The notes below the pieces were generated by a model. The model worked only from the letters and a program-made list of their open reading frames with translations. It was not told where the DNA came from and made no database searches. From positions 1-64,000 of the forward strand of contig NZ_SSMW01000031.1 of NCBI RefSeq assembly GCF_004799405.1: a DNA stretch of 64,000 nucleotides. The letters run 5' to 3'. Source of the stretch: Bradyrhizobium sp. Its GTDB lineage: Bacteria; Pseudomonadota; Alphaproteobacteria; Rhizobiales; Xanthobacteraceae. The translations under genes and the position numbers were made by a program. Positions 49,927-57,144 of this stretch are shown piece by piece (positions within the stretch are counted from its first letter, which is position 1; every line of letters starts with the position of its first letter).

Positions 49927-50370
49927 TTGGGTGAGCCTCATTCCGTTTCAAACCAGGAGCAGGTCGTCGATACGATGATCGAGCTCACCCGTCTTTCCAA
50001 TCTGCACCGCGCCATCGTCGCCGGCAGCGACTGCCTGGAACTTTACCTGGCGCTGCGGCAGCGCGGGTTCATTCGCGTGGCTACTACAGCGACCTGCCGC
50101 ATTCCAAAGCGACAACACGCGGTTGGCCTGATCAAGAGCCAGGATTCCGTTCAAGCGATCGAGGCGGCGCTGATCCAGATCTCGCAATTCCTCGGTCCCA
50201 GCGCAGCCATCGCTATTCTGATCGACTCCCGCGAAAGCGGCGTTTGCCTGAAAATCCGCACCAGGCTGGAACGAATGGGCTTTCGGATCGAGGCGGGTGT
50301 CAGATGCCAGCAGGGACTCGTGCTCTCCGCCTATCGGCAGGGCTTTGGCCAGATGGAAAACGCAGCGTGA
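49927..50370 (+). CDS. Hypothetical protein, 147 aa, Rossmann-like pattern
   Basis: 147 aa from TTG 49927, which has AGGAG six bases upstream; GTG 49891, overlapping the previous stop, is the alternative. The sequence alternates helices and strands: IELTRLSNLHRAIVAGSDCLELYLAL, then RGFIRVATTATCRIPK, SVQAIEAALIQISQFLGPSAAIAILID, and a RLERMGFRIEAG strand. This resembles a reduced methyltransferase-like Rossmann domain without a clear glycine-rich SAM loop. Its stop overlaps the start of the DapA-like gene (GTGA), so the two are translationally coupled. The function is unknown. Confidence 0.65.
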   Translation: MGEPHSVSNQEQVVDTMIELTRLSNLHRAIVAGSDCLELYLALRQRGFIRVATTATCRIPKRQHAVGLIKSQDSVQAIEAALIQISQFLGPSAAIAILIDSRESGVCLKIRTRLERMGFRIEAGVRCQQGLVLSAYRQGFGQMENAA

Positions 50371-51335
50371 AATCCGATCTTGCACGTCCCGCTACTTGGC
50401 TGGCGGGCTACATAGCCGACCTTCCCACGCCCTTCGATGAAAGCGGCGCGCTTGATCTGGCTGCATTCGCAAAGCTCTGCGAACGCCAGATCGAGGCTGG
50501 CGCCTCGGCCGTCGTCGTCGGCGAAACCGCCGGCGAAGCGTCCACGCTGACACCCGCCGAGCACGACAGCCTCGTGCGTACCGCAGTCGAGCTCGCAGGT
50601 CGTCGCGGCCGCGTCATTGCCGGCGCCGGATCGAATTCAACCAGCCAGGCCGTCGACCTGACCCGGCGCGCCGAGACCGCCGGCGCCGATGCGGTGCTTT
50701 CGGTCGTGCCCTATTACAACAAACCGATGCAATCCGGCATCTCCGCGCACTTTGAAGCGATCGCCGCCTCCACTACCCTGCCTATTATCCTGCACGACAT
50801 TCCAGCCCGGACCATCCGCGAATTGTCGGACGATACGCTGACGCGGCTCGCCGGATCGAACCGGTTCATTGGATTGAGGGATGCGACCGGCGATGTTACC
50901 CGCCCGATGCGGCTGCGTCCGCTGCTGCCGAATGGATTCCGCCTGCTGTCCGGGGACGACGCAACGGCGCTGGCATTCATTGCCAACGGCGGGGATGGCT
51001 GCATCTCCACAGTCTCGAACATCGCACCGGAGCTATGCCTGACGATGTTCTCGAGCTGCCGGCAGGGACGGCTGCAGACGGCGAGGTATCTGCAAAATCG
51101 GATTGCGCCCCTGGTGGCCGCGCTCTCCAAAGAGAATCCCGCAGCCCTGAAATACGCGCTCTGTTTGCTCGGCTTCATGTCGCCAACTACGCGCCTGCCC
51201 CTTGTCGAACTTGCCGATGCGGCGAAAGCCGATGTCGCGAGCGCGATCGCCGGGATCGGCGACGAAGATCTGGCCTGTCCGATCGAGAGCTGGCACGATC
51301 GCCGCTTTCCAACGGGTTCGGCCGCTACGTCGTAG
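50367..51335 (+). CDS. DapA-like (DHDPS/NAL family) protein with altered catalytic residues
   Basis: 322 aa from GTG 50367, coupled to the upstream gene. The fold landmarks of dihydrodipicolinate synthase are all present: GYIADLPTPFDESGALD, GETAGEASTLTPAEHD, VVPYYNKP, LHDIPARTI and GLRDATGD. The active site differs. The Schiff-base lysine is Arg171 (GLRDATG instead of GIKEATG), the catalytic Tyr is His143 (LHDIP instead of LYNVP), and the second Thr of the TTGE motif is Ala55. The Arg of the pocket (PART) is kept. It is therefore unlikely to be a normal DapA. It may be a pseudo-enzyme or bind an oxo-acid ligand. This is probably not the housekeeping lysine gene. Confidence 0.82.
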   Translation: MKSDLARPATWLAGYIADLPTPFDESGALDLAAFAKLCERQIEAGASAVVVGETAGEASTLTPAEHDSLVRTAVELAGRRGRVIAGAGSNSTSQAVDLTRRAETAGADAVLSVVPYYNKPMQSGISAHFEAIAASTTLPIILHDIPARTIRELSDDTLTRLAGSNRFIGLRDATGDVTRPMRLRPLLPNGFRLLSGDDATALAFIANGGDGCISTVSNIAPELCLTMFSSCRQGRLQTARYLQNRIAPLVAALSKENPAALKYALCLLGFMSPTTRLPLVELADAAKADVASAIAGIGDEDLACPIESWHDRRFPTGSAATS

Positions 51336-51346
51336 AGGCATCTCGA

Positions 51347-51751
51347 ATGATCTCTAGCGTTGCTGGAAAAGAATGGCACGCCAAGACCCTGCGCGCCTGG
51401 CAGCTCGCAATTCTGCGCTTTGCCTTGACGCTGGACAATGCCGACAGGCTGGCCGTGATGGCGATCGCAAGCGAGATCGACAGGCTTGGCCCACAGAACG
51501 AGGCCAAGCTGGATTTCGACTTCTTTCAGCGAACCAGTGCCGGGCTATGCGCTGCCATTCTGCAGCCGGACGAACTTAACGCTGCAATCTTGCGGCAATA
51601 CCTTGCGCGGATCGATGACGAGCGCCTCAAGCGAAGCTTCGCGGCGGCCATGCAACCCGAGCAACCGAATACCTCTTCGGCCAGCAAACCTGTCAAGCGC
51701 GACAACGGCCTATGGAGAGGGCTATCCTCCGGGAGCAACCATGCGCTCTAA
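51347..51751 (+). CDS. Hypothetical helical protein, 134 aa
   Basis: 134 aa from ATG 51347, with AGAGG eight bases upstream and 11 bp after the DapA-like stop. It is mostly helical: KTLRAWQLAILRFALTLDNADRLAVMAIASEIDRLG (landmarks AILRFALTLDNADRLAV and IASEIDRLG), then FFQRTSAGLCAAI and a Ser/Lys-rich tail. No recognised domain. It may be co-transcribed with the DapA-like gene. The last 30 bases overlap the end of a convergent frame on the other strand. Confidence 0.62.
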   Translation: MISSVAGKEWHAKTLRAWQLAILRFALTLDNADRLAVMAIASEIDRLGPQNEAKLDFDFFQRTSAGLCAAILQPDELNAAILRQYLARIDDERLKRSFAAAMQPEQPNTSSASKPVKRDNGLWRGLSSGSNHAL

Positions 51752-51982
51752 GCGGCGCTTGTTTAGGGGGCGTTGTTGCGCCGACTTACCGGCTGCCGGC
51801 AGAGGCCGATCAGGAAGGTGCTTCTCGCGCCATTTCGGTCCGGGTCCGCGCATATAATGGTCTTCCGGCCGGTATTTCCGGCGCGGCCCGTCCCAGGAGG
51901 GGCCCAGAAACGTCAGCACGACGCTAAGGGTATCGCGCAGGCTGGAAGCAAGGAAGGATGTGATGGATGCAAACCTTGGCAT
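51722..51982 (-). CDS. Hypothetical basic protein, 86 aa
   Basis: 86 aa from the ATG complementing 51980-51982 (MPRFASITSFLASSLRD), with AAAGG just upstream. The core is VVLTFLGPSWDGPRRKYRPEDHYMRGPGPKW (short landmarks FLGPSWDGPRRKY and RPEDHYMRGPG), rich in Arg, Pro and Trp. The pattern looks conserved and not like a random frame. No domain is recognised. It is convergent with, and overlaps by 30 bp, the 134-aa gene. Confidence 0.52.
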   Translation of the reverse strand: MPRFASITSFLASSLRDTLSVVLTFLGPSWDGPRRKYRPEDHYMRGPGPKWREKHLPDRPLPAAGKSAQQRPLNKRRLERMVAPGG

Positions 51983-52058
51983 CAGACCTTTCTGCAAGGT
52001 TAGATTGGAATTGGCGGCCCGCCGCCTCCTGGTCAACGCTGCGGCCCTCATTTGCGCG

Positions 52059-52334
52059 TCATCTATCGCGCGACCGGTCGAACCGGATGCCGCGGAGTTT
52101 GAGCTCGCGCTTCAGGCGGCGAAGCTTGGCATCTGCGATCGCCTCGATCATCTCCTTTAGGTAGCCATTAACGCGCTTCAACGCGTTGCGGGCGCGGACA
52201 CGAATCCGCTTGCCGTGCACCCTGCCGAACCGATAGTCACCGGGTGAATTGCGCCGGCCGACGAGATAGGATCGATAATCATCGTCGTAGATCAACTCCC
52301 GGTATTTTTCATCGCTGGTAAGAAAGTGAACCAT
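52059..52334 (-). CDS. Hypothetical basic protein, 91 aa
   Basis: 91 aa, MVHFLTSDEKYRELIYDDDY at the start, then GRRNSPGDYRFGRVHGKRIRVRARNALKR (landmarks RRNSPGDYRFGRVHGKR and RARNALKR) and a C-terminal helix EMIEAIADAKLRRLKREL. Upstream lies GGAGA at a usable distance. It is strongly basic, with no membrane segment, and fits a nucleic-acid-binding or adaptor role only by charge. It shares a conserved upstream element with the second minus-strand gene at 53028-53288, and both end in a related KxRRxxRE helix, so the two may be distant paralogues. Confidence 0.7.
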   Translation of the reverse strand: MVHFLTSDEKYRELIYDDDYRSYLVGRRNSPGDYRFGRVHGKRIRVRARNALKRVNGYLKEMIEAIADAKLRRLKRELKLRGIRFDRSRDR

Positions 52335-52398
52335 CTCTCATCTCCGCCATAAGCCCGGATCGCGAGCTGTTGCCGCGAAGATGCGCACGACGGTATAT

Positions 52399-52441
52399 GA
52401 AATCGAGACGCCCTGCCGCGGTCCCTCATAGCCGCGGCATA
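52399..52441 (-). repeat. Conserved leader element, copy 1
   Basis: Forward 52399-52410 (GAAATCGAGACG) and 52426-52441 (TCATAGCCGCGGCATA) are identical to blocks in copy 2 and have the same 15-bp spacing. It lies 64 bp upstream of the 91-aa gene start on the minus strand. A common promoter, operator or leader is likely. Confidence 0.6.
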
Positions 52442-52497
52442 AACTCCCCACCGGGATTGGACGGCGTAAGTTTCGCTGCGGGCTAACTTTATATCTC

Positions 52498-52538
52498 TCC
52501 TATGAGATGCAACGCTCATCCATCTCGCATTCCTATGA
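52498..52538. promoter_or_regulatory. Tandem TCCTATGA sites upstream of the 108-aa gene
   Basis: TCCTATGA occurs at 52498-52505 and again at 52531-52538, 33 bp apart (about three helical turns), 45-85 bp before the ATG at 52583. It may be a pair of regulator sites; the regulator is unknown. Confidence 0.3.
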
Positions 52539-52582
52539 CATCGTCGGCACATCATGGCCGTTAGAGTCGTAAGGAGGCCGCT

Positions 52583-52909
52583 ATGGCCGCGATCACGTTC
52601 AATACCGAAGCCCGGAAGGAGCAAATCCGAAACCGGATCCAGACCGCTTTCGCCACCTACCGCGAGATGCTCGATACGTTTGTCAGCAACCGGGTGCGAC
52701 AGGCCGCAGCGGCAGCCGAGCGGGCTCGCCCGCGGCAAGCTCTGGATGCGACATCGCCAGACAAGGCTGGAGCGGGTGCCGCGCGGGCTCACTTTGCGAT
52801 GATCAAGCGATTCTGTATTTCGGCTTTTACCGTCGTAGCGGCGACCTGCGCCCTCGCTGCCATGATGGCGCTAAAAATCCTCGTCTATCTCCCGCACTCT
52901 CACTCTTGA
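52583..52909 (+). CDS. Hypothetical protein with C-terminal membrane helix, 108 aa
   Basis: 108 aa with an excellent AAGGAGG ribosome-binding site five bases before the ATG. The N-terminal half is helical and charged (ARKEQIRNRIQTAFATYREMLDTFV, cited as RKEQIRNRIQTAFATYREML), with an Ala/Arg-rich linker. The C-terminus has one membrane helix (FCISAFTVVAATCALAAMMAL). The layout suggests a cytoplasmic coiled-coil anchored in the inner membrane. No family is recognised. Confidence 0.68.
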   Translation: MAAITFNTEARKEQIRNRIQTAFATYREMLDTFVSNRVRQAAAAAERARPRQALDATSPDKAGAGAARAHFAMIKRFCISAFTVVAATCALAAMMALKILVYLPHSHS

Positions 52910-53027
52910 CGTTGCTCCGCCGCGGCAAAGATGCCTCGGGCGAAACTGCCGATAAGGTCATCAAAATCAAACGGTGAGTGGATGGAGAGGGCGAGGCCGT
53001 CGAGCTGTCAAAGCGGCATCGGGTTGC

Positions 53028-53288
53028 CTAGAAATCCCACTTGTCGCCCAATATCATCGGCTGCTGCGGGATTTCGTCAAACATCTGCTCGCGCTGGATT
53101 CGACGCGTCTTTGCGGTGACGATCGCCTGGTGAAGAATTTTGAACCCCGCGCCTATTCGCCCCATAGCCCGGCGGGCGAAAACGCGCAGCTGCTTTGTGA
53201 GCATCCGGCGCGACGGAAGGGCGATCGGGGATCGGTTCAAGCCGACCGGGCGATGGGGCCGATCCTGGTGCGAACAGAACAGGGTCAT
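53028..53288 (-). CDS. Hypothetical basic protein, 86 aa
   Basis: 86 aa. The C-terminal 58 residues look most genuine: MLTKQLRVFARRAMGRIGAG, then a helix around HQAIVTAKTRRIQREQMFDE and the end PMILGDKWDF. The ATG at 53288 is preferred because the conserved leader element sits 66 bp upstream of it, the same distance as for the 91-aa gene. A start at 53204 would keep only the conserved-looking part. It is basic and soluble, with no recognised domain. Confidence 0.52.
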   Translation of the reverse strand: MTLFCSHQDRPHRPVGLNRSPIALPSRRMLTKQLRVFARRAMGRIGAGFKILHQAIVTAKTRRIQREQMFDEIPQQPMILGDKWDF

Positions 53289-53354
53289 CGTTCATCTTCC
53301 GGAATCCGGCGCCGACAAGCGCCAGGAACCCCAGAGATGCACGCTCAGGCATAG

Positions 53355-53397
53355 GAAATCGAGACGACCTCCCGTTCCCTGTCATAGCCGCGGCATA
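53355..53397 (-). repeat. Conserved leader element, copy 2
   Basis: Forward 53355-53366 (GAAATCGAGACG) and 53382-53397 (TCATAGCCGCGGCATA) match copy 1 exactly, with the same 15-bp spacing. It lies 66 bp upstream of the ATG at 53288 on the minus strand. Confidence 0.6.
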
Positions 53398-53427
53398 TAA
53401 GGGCTGCCAAAACCGTGCCAGGGTAGC

Positions 53428-53448
53428 GGGGCCTTTTGCCCAGGCCCC
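53428..53448. repeat. Short GC-rich inverted repeat
   Basis: GGGGCC (53428-53433) and GGCCCC (53443-53448) around a 9-nt loop containing TTTT, about 90 bp upstream of the cyclic-nucleotide-binding gene. It could be an operator or a terminator of upstream transcription. Confidence 0.35.
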
Positions 53449-53482
53449 TGCGGGCGGTGTTGTGCTCGCGCCGGTCGCCCAT

Positions 53483-53502
53483 GCTATATATATTCTTTAT
53501 AG
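53483..53502 (+). promoter_or_regulatory. AT-rich -10-like region before the cyclic-nucleotide-binding gene
   Basis: A run with CTATATATATTC stands out in otherwise GC-rich DNA, some 40-55 bp before the ATG at 53539. A TTGTGC at 53460 is a possible but poorly spaced -35. The call is a promoter candidate based on AT content and location. Confidence 0.3.
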
Positions 53503-53538
53503 TCGTTCAAAATAACCAACCGAAGTGGCGAAACTGAA

Positions 53539-54345
53539 ATGCTCATCGACGCAGACCTGTCCAACACGCTCGACCGCATTCTCGACACGGCGGCCGATAA
53601 CCTCAGGGTCGCAAAGATACTGGTCCAGTTGGGGCTCGACCCCAACAACATCACCTACGACGCTATCTTCAATCGCCTGCTGGAAATCTTTTTGCAAAAC
53701 ATCACCCTGGCCAACATGTGTGCCCTGGTTGGTGCCGTCTTCTTTGTCGCCACCCTGCTGACGCAGACCATGGTGCCGCTACGGGTCGCGAACATGATCG
53801 GCTGCGCCTTCTTCGCCGTCTTCGGCGCGCTCAGCGGAACCATCACGACCTTTCTGTTGTATCTCCTGCTGGTCCCCATCAACGCTTTTCGCCTGCGCCA
53901 AATGCTCGTTCTCGTCAAGAAGGCGCGTAGCGCCACGCAGGGCGACACCTCGATGGAATGGCTCAAACCGTTCATGACGGAGCGAAAATACCGCAAGGGC
54001 GATACTTTGATGAAGAAGGGCGATGCCGCCGACGAAATGCTGCTCACCGTCACCGGAAAGTTTCTTGTGAAGGAAATCAGCGTCGAACTGCCGCCGGGAC
54101 GTCTGATGGGTGAACTCGGTTTCCTCACGCCCGACAACCGCCGGACCGCGACAATCGAATGCATCGAGGACGGGCATGTATTGACTATCACTTACGAGAA
54201 GCTGCTCGAGATCTACTTCCAGAACCCGCAATTCGGCTATTACTTCCTGGTCCTGACCAGCCAGCGCCTGCTGGAAAATATCGCGCGGCTGGAAGCCTTT
54301 GTCGCGCAAAGCAAGGTCCCGCAGCAGGCTGCGGGCACGAACTGA
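53539..54345 (+). CDS. Membrane protein with C-terminal cyclic-nucleotide-binding domain
   Basis: 268 aa. After a short helical N-terminus there are about three membrane helices at ~58-75, 82-98 and 101-118 (MCALVGAVFFVATLL, MIGCAFFAVFGAL, TTFLLYLLLVPINAF). A cyclic-nucleotide-binding fold follows at ~140-255, with GDTLMKKGDAADEMLLTVTG (landmarks KGDTLMKKGDAADEM) and the phosphate-binding cassette GELGFLTPDNRRTATI at 191-206. The Glu and Arg expected to bind the nucleotide are present, so ligand binding is plausible. There is no DNA-binding helix, so it is not a Crp-type regulator. The three-helix plus cNMP layout recalls Popeye-domain proteins. Signalling output is unknown. Confidence 0.83.
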   Translation: MLIDADLSNTLDRILDTAADNLRVAKILVQLGLDPNNITYDAIFNRLLEIFLQNITLANMCALVGAVFFVATLLTQTMVPLRVANMIGCAFFAVFGALSGTITTFLLYLLLVPINAFRLRQMLVLVKKARSATQGDTSMEWLKPFMTERKYRKGDTLMKKGDAADEMLLTVTGKFLVKEISVELPPGRLMGELGFLTPDNRRTATIECIEDGHVLTITYEKLLEIYFQNPQFGYYFLVLTSQRLLENIARLEAFVAQSKVPQQAAGTN

Positions 54346-54378
54346 ACATCGGTATTATGTAGTTGTAGCTGGTCCCAT

Positions 54379-57144
54379 TCACTCCGCGGCGCTGCGAATC
54401 TCGGCGCGCTCGGCCTTGACGGCGCAGAACTTGAATTCAGGAATTTTCCCGAACGGATCGAGCGCCGGATTGGTCAGCAGGTTGGCCGCCGCTTCGGCGT
54501 AACAGAACGGCATGAACACCATGTTCTCCGGCACGTCGCGGTCGGAGCGCACCTTGACCTCGACCGCGCCGCGTCGGGTCTCCAGCCGGATGACATCACC
54601 GGGCCACACCTTCAACCGCCGCATGTCCTTTGGCGCCATGAACGCCACCGCCTCGGGCTCGATCTGGTCGAGCACATGGGAACGCCGCGTCATCGAGCCG
54701 GTGTGCCAGTGTTCGAGCACGCGCCCGGTCGAGAACACCATCGGATATTCGTCATCGGGCAATTCGTCCGGCGGCAGCACGTGCGCCGGCACGATCTTGC
54801 CGCGGCCGCTCTCGGTCGGAAAACCGGTGGTGAAGATGATCTCGTTGCCGGGCAGATGAGGGTCGTCGACCGGATAGGTCACCGCACCTTCGCGCACCAG
54901 CCGCTCCCAGGTGATGTTTTTGAGAGACGGCATCAGTTGCGCCATCTCGGTGAAGACCTCGCCGGGTCCCGCGTAGTTCCAGGGCAGGCCCATGCGCTTG
55001 CCGATCTCCTGGATGATCCAGAGATCCTGCCGCGCGTCGCCCGGTGGCTTGATGACCTCGCGCGCCAACTGCACCCGGCGATCGGTGTTGGTGAAGGAGC
55101 CGGACTTCTCCGCAAAAGCGGAGGCCGGCAGAATCACGTCGGCGTGAAAGGCGGTCTCGGTGACGAAAAGGTCTTGGACCACCAGATGGTCGAGCTTGGC
55201 GAGCGCCTGCCGCGCATGCTGCAGATCGGGATCGGACATCGCGGGGTTCTCGCCTTCGACGTACATCCCGTGAATCTCACCGGCGTGGATCGCGTTCATG
55301 ATCTCGACCACGGTAAGTCCGCGTACGGGATCTAGCTCCTGGCCCCAGAGTTTCTCGAAGGCGCCACGCAGGTCGTCGCGGCCGACAGGCTGATAATCCG
55401 GCAGAAACATCGGAATCAGCCCGGCATCGGAAGCGCCCTGCACGTTGTTCTGGCCGCGCAGCGGATGCAGCCCGGTGCCGGGACGGCCGATTTGGCCCGT
55501 GATCAGCGCGAGCGCGATCAGGCAGCGCGCATTGTCGGTGCCGTGCACATGCTGGCTGATGCCCATGCCCCAGAAGATGATGGAGGACCGCGCGCGCGCA
55601 TAGGTGCGGGCAACCTCGCGCAACGTCTCCGCGGGGATACCGCAGATCGGCGCCATCTTCTCCGGCGTGAATTCCGTGATCTTGGCCTTCAGGTCCGCGT
55701 AGCCCTCGGTATAGCCGGCAATATATTGATCGTCGGTCAGCCCTTCCGTGATGATGGTGTTCATCATCGCGTTTAGCATCGCGACATCGCTGCCGGGCTT
55801 GAACTGGAGATGCAGGGTCGCATGGCGCGACAGCGCCTGCCCGCGCGGGTCCATCACGAACAGCTTCGCGCCACGCTTGGCGGCGTTCTTGATGAAAGTC
55901 GCAGCGACCGGATGGTTTACCGTAGGATTAGCGCCTATCACCCATATGACTTCAGCATCCGCAGCGGCCGCGAACGGTGCAGACACCGCTCCCGAGCTCA
56001 GGCCTTCGAATAGCGCCGCCACCGACGACGCGTGGCACAACCGGGTGCAGTGATCGACATTGTTGGAGCCGAAGCCGGTGCGCACCAGCTTCTGGAACAG
56101 ATAGGCTTCCTCGTTCGAGCCCTTGGCCGAGCCGAAGCCGGCGAGCGCCTTGACGCCCTTCTCGTCGCGGATCCTGACGAGGCCCCTGGCGGCGATGTCG
56201 AGCGCTTCTTCCCAGGAGGCTTCGCGGAAATGCGTGAACGGGTTGGCCGGATCGACCTGGTCGTTGGAATCCTTTTTGGCATTTGGCAGCCGCACCAGCG
56301 GCTTGGTCAGGCGATGCGGATGGTGGATGTAGTCGAATCCAAAGCGCCCCTTGACGCAGAGCCGGTTGTGATTGGCTGGCCCGTCGCGGCCCTCGGCGTA
56401 GATGATCTTCTCATCCTTGACTTGGTAGGTGGCCTGACAGCCGACCCCGCAGTACGGGCACAGCGAGTCCACCTTCCTGTCCGCATAGACGACGCGGGTC
56501 TGGTTCTCATCAAGCATCACCGCCGGCATCAGCGCGCCGGTTGGGCAGGCCTGCACGCATTCGCCGCAGGCCACGCAGGTCGATTCCCCCATCGGATCAT
56601 CGAAATCAAACACGATCTTGGATTCGTGGCTGCGATAGGCCATGCCGATGACATCATTGACCTGGACTTCGCGGCAGGCGCGCACGCACAGGCCGCACTG
56701 GATGCAGGAATCGAGATTGACGCGCATTGCGGGATGGCTGGCATCGCCCTGCCAGCGCTCGGCTGCCGGGAAACGGCTTTCGGTCACTTCGACCTTTTCG
56801 GCCCAATGCCAGAACTTCGAATCCGGATCGTGCGACGTTTCGCGCGCCGGCTGGTCGGCGACCAGCAACTCCATCACCATTTTCTGCGCCGCCACCGCGC
56901 GGGCGCTGGCCGATTTCACCTTCATGCCGACGCTAGGCAGCCGCTTGCAGGAAGCTGCCAGCACGCGCTCGCCCTCGACTTCGACCATGCAGGCGCGGCA
57001 ATTGCCGTCGGGCCGGTAGTCGGGCTCCGGCGAATAGCACAGGTGCGGAATTTCACGACCCTGACGCTTGGCCACCTGCCAGATGGTCTCGCCTGCGTTG
57101 GCCTCGACCTGCTTGCCGTCGAGCTCGAACTGAATCTTGGTCAT
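54379..57144 (-). CDS. fdsA: NAD-dependent formate dehydrogenase, catalytic alpha subunit
   Basis: 921 aa. The N-terminal [2Fe-2S] domain has C36, C49, C52 and C66 (HLCYSPEP, NCRACMVEV, ASCKRLP). A 2x[4Fe-4S] region follows (CIQCGLCVRAC and CVACGECVQACP), then the CPYCGVGCQATY cluster of the Mo/W-bis-MGD oxidoreductases. The Mo-ligand Cys is in HCTRLCHASSVA, and FWGMGISQHVHGTDNAR and HPLRGQNNVQGASD line the active site. It oxidises formate to CO2 in the cytoplasm and passes electrons to FdsB. Its ATG overlaps the fdsB stop region by four bases. No fdsD follows. Confidence 0.95.
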   Translation of the reverse strand: MTKIQFELDGKQVEANAGETIWQVAKRQGREIPHLCYSPEPDYRPDGNCRACMVEVEGERVLAASCKRLPSVGMKVKSASARAVAAQKMVMELLVADQPARETSHDPDSKFWHWAEKVEVTESRFPAAERWQGDASHPAMRVNLDSCIQCGLCVRACREVQVNDVIGMAYRSHESKIVFDFDDPMGESTCVACGECVQACPTGALMPAVMLDENQTRVVYADRKVDSLCPYCGVGCQATYQVKDEKIIYAEGRDGPANHNRLCVKGRFGFDYIHHPHRLTKPLVRLPNAKKDSNDQVDPANPFTHFREASWEEALDIAARGLVRIRDEKGVKALAGFGSAKGSNEEAYLFQKLVRTGFGSNNVDHCTRLCHASSVAALFEGLSSGAVSAPFAAAADAEVIWVIGANPTVNHPVAATFIKNAAKRGAKLFVMDPRGQALSRHATLHLQFKPGSDVAMLNAMMNTIITEGLTDDQYIAGYTEGYADLKAKITEFTPEKMAPICGIPAETLREVARTYARARSSIIFWGMGISQHVHGTDNARCLIALALITGQIGRPGTGLHPLRGQNNVQGASDAGLIPMFLPDYQPVGRDDLRGAFEKLWGQELDPVRGLTVVEIMNAIHAGEIHGMYVEGENPAMSDPDLQHARQALAKLDHLVVQDLFVTETAFHADVILPASAFAEKSGSFTNTDRRVQLAREVIKPPGDARQDLWIIQEIGKRMGLPWNYAGPGEVFTEMAQLMPSLKNITWERLVREGAVTYPVDDPHLPGNEIIFTTGFPTESGRGKIVPAHVLPPDELPDDEYPMVFSTGRVLEHWHTGSMTRRSHVLDQIEPEAVAFMAPKDMRRLKVWPGDVIRLETRRGAVEVKVRSDRDVPENMVFMPFCYAEAAANLLTNPALDPFGKIPEFKFCAVKAERAEIRSAAE

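Noticed and set aside
52292-52792. 166-aa minus-strand frame spanning the first leader element
   Set aside because: It overlaps two better-supported genes; only a short peptide around the leader element is mentioned as a possibility.
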